A DNA stretch of 64,000 nt, from NCBI RefSeq assembly GCF_900167345.1, contig NZ_FUXB01000005.1, forward strand, positions 186,001 to 250,000, written 5' to 3'. This document shows positions 58,421-64,000 of the stretch, one piece after another. Position numbers and translations under genes: made by a program. The first letter of the stretch is position 1, and each line of letters starts with the position of its first letter. The notes under the pieces are model-generated. The model was not told where the DNA came from. It was given only the letters and a program-made list of their open reading frames with translations, and made no database searches. Origin of the DNA: Vibrio cincinnatiensis DSM 19608 (GTDB taxonomy: Bacteria; Pseudomonadota; Gammaproteobacteria; Enterobacterales; Vibrionaceae).

Positions 58421-58449
58421 AAAGGGTTGATTTTTATCGACCCTTTTTC
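58421..58449 (+). terminator. Terminator after the GH116 gene
   Basis: Arms AAAGGGTTGAT (58421-58431) and ATCGACCCTTT (58436-58446) with one G-U pair and a four-base loop, then a T run. Separates GH116 from the downstream LacI gene. Confidence 0.8.
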
Positions 58450-58519
58450 TTCACTAATCCCCAGTGTTATGCTAGAAGAATTAATCGATATAAGTTTGAT
58501 TAATACATTAGGTCGTTAT

Positions 58520-59539
58520 ATGGACAAAACGAATAAAAATAAAGCGCCTACCGCTTACGAAGTGGCAAAGCTTGCCAATGTCTCCCCCAGTACCGTTTCA
58601 CGATATTTTAATCGAACCTCTTATGTATCGAGCGATAAAACGGAAAAGATAGAGGATGCTATCCGCTCACTAGGGTATAAACCTCAAGTATATGTGGACA
58701 AATTAGCCAAAACACGTTCAATGACGATTGGTGTTCTGGTTCAAAACCCTGATAGCCCTTATACCAGTAGTATCTTAATTGATATGGAAAAGGTGCTCGC
58801 TGAGCATGGTTATTCTTTATTAATGTCGGTTAATAGCTGGCAAGAAAAACTCGTCTCTTATTCTTTAGATTATCTGTTAAAAAGTGATGTGGATGCCATC
58901 ATCATTATTTCTGGTAATGTAGATAAGGCCCTAATTTTCAAATGTGCCGAAAAAATCCCTGTGGTTGCTGTTGGATATAATATTGTGGGAGATAATATTC
59001 AGTCCATTGCATTGGATAATACCATGGGAGGCTATATGGCTACGTTGCATTTAATTCAGTTAGGCCATGTGAATATCGCGCATCTGAAAGGTTTACCCAA
59101 TCATGAAGACGCTATCTCTCGTTTTCATGGTTATCAAAAAGCATTGGATGAGGCTGGTATTGCATTTAAGAAAAAACTCGTTTTAGAAGGGGACTTTAGT
59201 ATCAAAACCGGCTATGAGAGAACCGTAGAACTCATTCAATCTCAAGTCTATTTTTCTGCCATATTTGCGGCAAATGATTTAACGGCTTATGGTGCAATTA
59301 AAGCACTGCATGATCATGGATATAATGTTCCTGATGATATTTCTGTCATTGGTTTTGATGATTTACCTACCTCTCCTTATTTTACCCCTTCACTCACTAC
59401 ATTACGGCAACCGCTCGATGAAATTGGTGCCATTAGTGCTCAATGCATTTTGAAACTTTTGTGTGGAGAAGAGGAAAGAGTTCGGCTTCCTCCTATTAGC
59501 CTCATAGCGAGGGAATCTACAAAGTCTCGTTATCGATAA
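58520..59539 (+). CDS. LacI-family regulator
   Basis: 339 residues from ATG 58520 (MDKTNKNKAPTAYEVAKLANVSPSTVSRYFNRTSYVSS); longer in-frame starts would run through the terminator. LacI HTH at residues ~12-33, then a sugar-binding core with MTIGVLVQNPDSPYTSSILIDMEKVLAEHGYSLLM, AIFAANDLTAYGAIKAL and VIGFDDLPTSPYFTPSLTTL. Convergent with the GH9 gene. Probably controls GH116/galM and the GH9/GH16 genes, but I could not identify its operator. Confidence 0.87.
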   Translation: MDKTNKNKAPTAYEVAKLANVSPSTVSRYFNRTSYVSSDKTEKIEDAIRSLGYKPQVYVDKLAKTRSMTIGVLVQNPDSPYTSSILIDMEKVLAEHGYSLLMSVNSWQEKLVSYSLDYLLKSDVDAIIIISGNVDKALIFKCAEKIPVVAVGYNIVGDNIQSIALDNTMGGYMATLHLIQLGHVNIAHLKGLPNHEDAISRFHGYQKALDEAGIAFKKKLVLEGDFSIKTGYERTVELIQSQVYFSAIFAANDLTAYGAIKALHDHGYNVPDDISVIGFDDLPTSPYFTPSLTTLRQPLDEIGAISAQCILKLLCGEEERVRLPPISLIARESTKSRYR

Positions 59540-59552
59540 TCAGTTAAAGAAA

Positions 59553-59579
59553 AGCCGAAAATGGCATCTATTCTCGGCT
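59553..59579. terminator. Hairpin between convergent LacI and GH9 genes
   Basis: AGCCGAAAAT (59553-59562) pairs with ATTCTCGGCT (59570-59579) with one mismatch. On the minus strand it is followed by TTTTCTTT, giving a usable terminator for GH9; on the plus strand the tail is CTCTTT. Confidence 0.65.
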
Positions 59580-59615
59580 CTCTTTACTGAATAAATGTTA
59601 CTTAATGAGCTTTCG

Positions 59616-61937
59616 TTACTGAGCTGTTTCGTCTAAGAAACTGACGGCCCAGAAGAAAGGGGCGTTCCAGTTGATGGTAATCTCATTAAGTGTCCAAGCA
59701 CCAATATCATCTTTCCAGCAAGTTTGCCCAATGCATTTCCCTTTCATTGATGAAGCAACGGGGTCGCTGAAATTGATGGAGTTTGGACCTCCAGACATCA
59801 CACCGGGTGCTACCAATGGCGACTCACTATCAACGGGATGTGCCCAGAAACGGTGATGCGGGTTAAGTAGCGGACGGCTTCCATAACCAGAAACATAAGA
59901 TTGATCGAGCGGGTTGCGTCCTAAGATATAGTCCATAGCATCAATGATGCCTTGTATATACTTAGGATTTTTCGTGAAATCATAGGCAATGCCTAAGAAA
60001 ATACTACGATTCATTAGGTTTGAATTGGAACCCCATGGATATTCTTCCGTATGGTAGGGAATACGATAACCTTCTTTCTCTATGGATTGATGATAAGTAT
60101 CCGCCGTTTTAATAATGTTAGATCGTGCTTTTTCTATGTCCTTCGCTGGTAAATGATTAGGTACAAGGGCAAGCGTTAATGTCCCTGCGCCACTGACACC
60201 TTGCCAGTAAAGATCACCAGTTGCATCAATATCTCCTTTAGGTGTTGCTAAATAGTAAGGTGAAGATTGAAGCGCTTTTTTGTACTCCACTTTCCCTGTC
60301 GTGGTAAATAACTCAGCTGCTGCCCAATAGAATTCATCATCCATTTCTGTGTCGTCATATGGGCCGGATCCGACAAAATTATCGTAAGCATAAATGTTCT
60401 TATGTTGATGAGCCGCTTTCCATGCTTTTTCTGCTGAAGTTAAGCACTGTTGAGCATAGGCAGGATCCAAGTCTTTCCATACTCGAGCGCATTGTGCAGC
60501 GGTCGCGGCTAAGTTTAGCGTCGCAGCTGTGGTTGGGTAACTTAAAAAACGATCACGTGTATTTTTGTGGGGAGGGAGTGGCATACCGGTCCAGACATCA
60601 TCAGCAATCTTATGGAAAGCCATTCCGCTGGCATCAATTTTCGTGAGTTTCAAACGATCTAATTGGTGTGATTGATCGCCTACAGGTACCCATATCTGGC
60701 TATTCTCAGGCACTTGCATAGCCATTAAAAAGTCCATCATCCAGCGTGATTCATCAAGTAAGTCATTGTATTTATTTTTATTTTCTGGAATTTTTACTTT
60801 CCCGTCGGCAAAGGAACTGAGGTGGTTAGGGTTAGCGAATTTTTCTCTTTCGTAATAATTGACGAGTGTCCATAGTGAGATACCACCATTGACAACATAT
60901 TTGCCGTGGTCTCCAGCATCATACCAGCCACCAGTTACATCTAAAGTGAGATCACATCCAGGCCAGTGATTACCTTTCGCATCGGTTTGATTAAAACAAG
61001 TGACGACTTCAGGTCGATGTCCAGCGGGGCGAGCTAAATCCGCTCTTTGCACATATTCAGGAAGAATATCAATCCCGCTGCGTTGTTGATAGAAGAAGGA
61101 GAGCGCGTCATATTTCATTTCGCTATAAAGTGTATTACCAATAGCAAATGGATGGCTTCGCTCACCATCCACTTCTAATCTTGCTTTGAGCATCGGTGTT
61201 TGAATATGACTGAAATCAATCCATTGAACCAGTTCTCCCGAGGCTTTATTTAAGCCAAAGGGTGTGGTCTTACCTTCAGCAACCACTGAGTGGTTAGCGT
61301 CTAATAATTTCCAAGTAACGGGGGTTATTTTCGAGGTTGCCACCGTCGCATGTTTAGGGCCATGAATAAAATAGCCGACTTGGTTTACTCTGACATTAGC
61401 CAGATCTGCGTCTTTAATATATTGAGGGCCTGATAGGACGATATCTTTTACACATACCGTTGTCGGCTCTTCGGTACCCATCTGAAACTGAAGTTGAACG
61501 TTATCATCATTATCTGAGGGTTTGAATGAAAATTGGAATGGTTTAAGTTCTTGATTTAAATTGATATCTTTAATCAAATGGTTCGTATAAGGCGCACCAT
61601 TGTGTTGAACTAAGGTTTTAACGTTGGTGGTTTGGTGTGCCAGTGCGTGAAATTGTAGATGGTAATCCTCTCCTTTTTTTAAAGCGAGTCCGGACTGCCC
61701 AAGGATAACATCCCATGAATTTTTTCCCTTTTCGGTAAAAGTGATACACCCCATCTCATCGGCGGATTGCAATACCGCACCGGCGGCCCACCATCCATCT
61801 GTTCCTTGTGAAAAGTTTCCATTCGTGAGCAAATTTTCTTGGTAATGAGTGGATGTCGCCGAGTCTACAGCACAGCCACTCAAGCCAATAAAACTTGAAC
61901 TCACCATAGCAACGATACTTAACCGTTTTTTATTCAT
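59616..61937 (-). CDS. GH9 endoglucanase/cellobiase lipoprotein
   Basis: 773 residues. Lipoprotein signal FIGLSGC with Cys22, so anchored to the outer membrane or exported. A CBM4/9-like beta-sandwich (ENLLTNGNFSQGTDGWWAAG), then a CelD-type Ig domain (VRVNQVGYFIHGPKHATVA), then the GH9 (alpha/alpha)6 domain with DVTGGWYDAGDHGKYVVN (catalytic Asp pair), PHHRFWAHP, and WTLNEITINWNAPFFW (catalytic Glu). Cuts cellulose or mixed beta-glucan at the cell surface. RBS AAGAGGTTAA before ATG 61937, a pattern shared with the divergent GH16 gene. Confidence 0.92.
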   Translation of the reverse strand: MNKKRLSIVAMVSSSFIGLSGCAVDSATSTHYQENLLTNGNFSQGTDGWWAAGAVLQSADEMGCITFTEKGKNSWDVILGQSGLALKKGEDYHLQFHALAHQTTNVKTLVQHNGAPYTNHLIKDINLNQELKPFQFSFKPSDNDDNVQLQFQMGTEEPTTVCVKDIVLSGPQYIKDADLANVRVNQVGYFIHGPKHATVATSKITPVTWKLLDANHSVVAEGKTTPFGLNKASGELVQWIDFSHIQTPMLKARLEVDGERSHPFAIGNTLYSEMKYDALSFFYQQRSGIDILPEYVQRADLARPAGHRPEVVTCFNQTDAKGNHWPGCDLTLDVTGGWYDAGDHGKYVVNGGISLWTLVNYYEREKFANPNHLSSFADGKVKIPENKNKYNDLLDESRWMMDFLMAMQVPENSQIWVPVGDQSHQLDRLKLTKIDASGMAFHKIADDVWTGMPLPPHKNTRDRFLSYPTTAATLNLAATAAQCARVWKDLDPAYAQQCLTSAEKAWKAAHQHKNIYAYDNFVGSGPYDDTEMDDEFYWAAAELFTTTGKVEYKKALQSSPYYLATPKGDIDATGDLYWQGVSGAGTLTLALVPNHLPAKDIEKARSNIIKTADTYHQSIEKEGYRIPYHTEEYPWGSNSNLMNRSIFLGIAYDFTKNPKYIQGIIDAMDYILGRNPLDQSYVSGYGSRPLLNPHHRFWAHPVDSESPLVAPGVMSGGPNSINFSDPVASSMKGKCIGQTCWKDDIGAWTLNEITINWNAPFFWAVSFLDETAQ

Positions 61938-62393
61938 TTTAACCTCTTGAATTTAAAAAGATATAGATAGGTTTTCTGTTGTAATGATTGTTAACCTCAC
62001 AATAAATGAAAGGTTTAATTATATTTTAATCTGTATAAATAGGTCATTTTGATAAAACGATATGTTGGTTAATAATGCAAGTTGTATTTTATAAAATGTG
62101 AAGGTGATTACTATTTATATTTTTATATACCATTGGTTTTTAAAAGTTATTTATCGATTCAAGAAATTATTTCATGGCTATGATGGAAGTGTGATTAGAT
62201 TCTTTTTTTTATTTTTTTGTTATTAATTAAAAAATACTTTTAAGGCATGGATATAGACAATTTTTTATAAATGTCATTAAAGTTTGTTTATCAATCCAAG
62301 GGAGAAACAAAGAGATTTTGAAGTTCATACTTTGTTATCGATGACGATCAACGTATACCGTGTGTATACCTTATTTAGGATAAGAGGTTAAGA
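61938..62393. promoter_or_regulatory. Divergent AT-rich control region between GH9 and GH16 genes
   Basis: 456 bases, very AT-rich, no gene visible. Near the GH16 end two GTATAC hexamers lie 11 bases apart (62353-62358 and 62364-62369), each self-palindromic, a helical-turn spacing that could be a dimer binding site. A TTGTTA (62332-62337) upstream could be a -35. No LacI-type operator with a central CG was found. Confidence 0.35.
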
Positions 62394-63092
62394 ATGCTCA
62401 CAAATCTTCGGTTTTGTACACATGCCATATTACTCAATATATTATTTGTTTCTTCCAGTTTTGCTCTAGATTGGAGCGGAATGAATTGGCTTATTTCGGA
62501 TGGTTGGAAAAACGAAGGAAGTGAATTCGATTGCGTATGGCAATCTCAAAATGTTTGGATGGAATCTAATTTACTTATTATGCATGCTAAATCAGAGCCC
62601 TATGGGAAAAGTTGTTCGGAAATTCGGACTTACCAATATGTTCGCCGTGGACGTTATGAAGTTGAAATGCAGGCCGGTGCCGTACCGGGAACCATTAGTT
62701 CATTTTTTACCTATACCGGTGAGGCTGGTTCCTCAAGCCACTATGAAGTTGATATTGAATTGATGGGAGGAACGAATTTATTACATACTAATATATGGAT
62801 ACAAGGCCAACAGTTCCCTGTAGATATCGATTTAGGACAATATGGAATGTCTATCTGGAGTATGGAAAAATATGCTTTTTCCATTGATGAACATGGTGTG
62901 ACATGGGAAGTGTTTAGCCGATATCATAATCATTGGGTTCAGGTAAGACGAGCCAATAAAAGGGTAACCAGTTATATGCAGTTATTTGTTAATAACTGGA
63001 TAAGTGCTAACCCTCATTTTCCACCGAGTCATTATAATGGCTATCCCGCTTATGCTAAATATCGAATGGTTAGATTTTTTCCTTATGAGTAA
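62394..63092 (+). CDS. GH16 lichenase-like secreted glucanase
   Basis: 232 residues with signal peptide (LLNILFVSSSFALDW). Beta-jelly-roll of the bacterial lichenase subgroup of GH16: IRTYQYVRRGRYEVEMQAG, SSFFTYTGEAG, then the catalytic E-x-D-x-E site HYEVDIELMGG (E118, D120, E122), and HTNIWIQGQ. Predicted to cut beta-1,3-1,4 (or beta-1,3) glucan outside the cytoplasm. RBS AAGAGG before ATG 62394. Divergent from GH9 and probably co-transcribed with the following lipoprotein. Confidence 0.8.
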   Translation: MLTNLRFCTHAILLNILFVSSSFALDWSGMNWLISDGWKNEGSEFDCVWQSQNVWMESNLLIMHAKSEPYGKSCSEIRTYQYVRRGRYEVEMQAGAVPGTISSFFTYTGEAGSSSHYEVDIELMGGTNLLHTNIWIQGQQFPVDIDLGQYGMSIWSMEKYAFSIDEHGVTWEVFSRYHNHWVQVRRANKRVTSYMQLFVNNWISANPHFPPSHYNGYPAYAKYRMVRFFPYE

Positions 63093-63135
63093 GATTTTGA
63101 AAAGGTTATTAAAACAATGAGAGTATCAAATTATT

Positions 63136-64000
63136 ATGAAACGAATAACTAAAAAATCTATTGTTATCCCTTTGCTACCGATAATAATCGCAGGGTGTAA
63201 TTTTGATAAAGAGATAAAACAACTTGATGTTCAACAAAGCGATGAATCAAAACTGTTTGGTGTCAGCGCAATAACGGGTATTTCTCCTTGGATTCAATCT
63301 GAGAGTGATAATTGGAATGTTATGCAGGTTAGCCAGACCCCAGCGAGCATGACAGGTATTGATGCTGTATTGATCAATAATCATGGTCAGAATGATACAG
63401 CAGACATTCAGATTACTGGCACACAAAGTCGCATATTCATGTTGAAATCTGAGTCAGCCATGAACCTGAAGCGGTATCAGGCTGGGTATATAGAATTTAA
63501 GATTCGCTCTAAAAGCGCGGTGCCTTCATCGATGACGGTCTCAATTGATAATGAATGGCCAAACCGAAGCAGTTTAGTGTTGAATGATGTGTTATCGGGT
63601 GGGGGAAGTTGGGAAACACTGACTGTACCCATTCAGTGCTTGCAACCTTTTGATGGAGCGGTTGCTATTAATTTAAGCCAAGTGGGGAACCCTTTCCATC
63701 TTGATATTAAAGAAACCTTTGACTACGAAATTACCGATATTATGTATCGGTTAACGACAGAGCGAGAAACGGTCGTTAATCCTGATAGTTGTGAGGTAGG
63801 AGCAGGGAGCGGTGTGAATCAAGCGCCTCCTTTAGAGAGTGGAAACCTAGCATTATACTACTCGGGGGATAGCACTCAGGCACAAGATTATACGTCATCT
63901 TACCCCATTAATTCTTTTGGCTTTGATGTAGAAGAAGAGAATCATGTGGTGAATGTATTTGCTTCTGATAATGGAGGGGTTTTTCTTGGAAGTGAGGATT
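63136..64000 (+). CDS. Lipoprotein with beta-sandwich/carbohydrate-binding character (partial, runs off window)
   Basis: Open frame of 288 codons from ATG 63136 to the window end without a stop. Lipobox PIIIAGC, Cys21. The following ~190 residues look like a galactose-binding-like beta-sandwich (SRIFMLKSESAMNLKRYQAG, YIEFKIRSKSAVPSSMTVSI, GGSWETLTVPIQCLQPFDGA), resembling the accessory domain attached to exo-glucosidases. A second unit with LALYYSGDSTQAQDYTSS begins near the edge. May be the N-terminal part of a glucan-active enzyme or binding protein; I do not recognise the family with certainty. Follows GH16 by 43 bases. Confidence 0.65.
   Translation, partial: MKRITKKSIVIPLLPIIIAGCNFDKEIKQLDVQQSDESKLFGVSAITGISPWIQSESDNWNVMQVSQTPASMTGIDAVLINNHGQNDTADIQITGTQSRIFMLKSESAMNLKRYQAGYIEFKIRSKSAVPSSMTVSIDNEWPNRSSLVLNDVLSGGGSWETLTVPIQCLQPFDGAVAINLSQVGNPFHLDIKETFDYEITDIMYRLTTERETVVNPDSCEVGAGSGVNQAPPLESGNLALYYSGDSTQAQDYTSSYPINSFGFDVEEENHVVNVFASDNGGVFLGSED

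Overview
The window looks like a chromosomal segment of a Vibrio or close Vibrionaceae relative. The order rodZ-ispG-hisS-yfgM-bamB-der, then xseA-guaB-guaA, is the usual gammaproteobacterial arrangement. DmsA, SatP, AlsT, MgtE, VF530, GH19 chitinase and the IS remnant are also of Vibrio type. I do not assign a species.

Layout. 1-11700 is core: the rodZ tail, isoprenoid, histidyl-tRNA, outer-membrane assembly and ribosome GTPase genes, then exonuclease VII and GMP synthesis. 11700-18000 is accessory. It holds a LysR / aldo-keto reductase / MFS cassette, a 42-codon stub of a tyrosine integrase, a class-3 lipase preceded by a small exported DUF6795-like protein (possible effector-immunity pair), and a decayed IS5-family element. 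18000-25300 has a large DUF2339 membrane protein, a secreted GH19 chitinase, acetate and alanine transporters and a DOPA-dioxygenase-like protein. 25300-28100 is a magnesium locus: a long structured leader whose last hairpin hides the ribosome binding site of a CBS-domain gene, a decayed duplicate of the mgtE start, and intact mgtE. 28100-33000 has VF530, a secreted AGE-fold protein, sulfate and methionine binding proteins and an AhpD-like protein. 33000-38990 is the anaerobic DMSO reductase operon (FNR-type site) with its chaperone and a glycerate kinase cut short by an in-frame TGA.

39000-64000 is a beta-glucan/cellobiose locus showing several generations of the same job. The old phosphotransferase route survives as a LacI regulator, a 6-phospho-beta-glucosidase and an EIIBCA permease reduced to fragments. 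Beside it is a complete ABC route: LacI, binding protein, two permeases, GH1 beta-glucosidase, ATPase and GH94 phosphorylase. Then come aldose epimerase, a cytoplasmic GH116 beta-glucosidase, a third LacI regulator, a GH9 endoglucanase lipoprotein, a GH16 lichenase-like secreted protein and another lipoprotein running off the end. A chemoreceptor sits between the two uptake systems behind a terminator-ended leader. Inferred flow: GH9 and GH16 cut beta-glucan outside, the ABC system imports oligosaccharides, and GH94, GH1 and GH116 release glucose and glucose-1-phosphate.

Most notable: the structured CBS/mgtE leader with the mgtE duplicate, the lipase pair, the collapsed PTS beside its replacement, a candidate small RNA before the chemoreceptor, and the nonsense codon in glycerate kinase.
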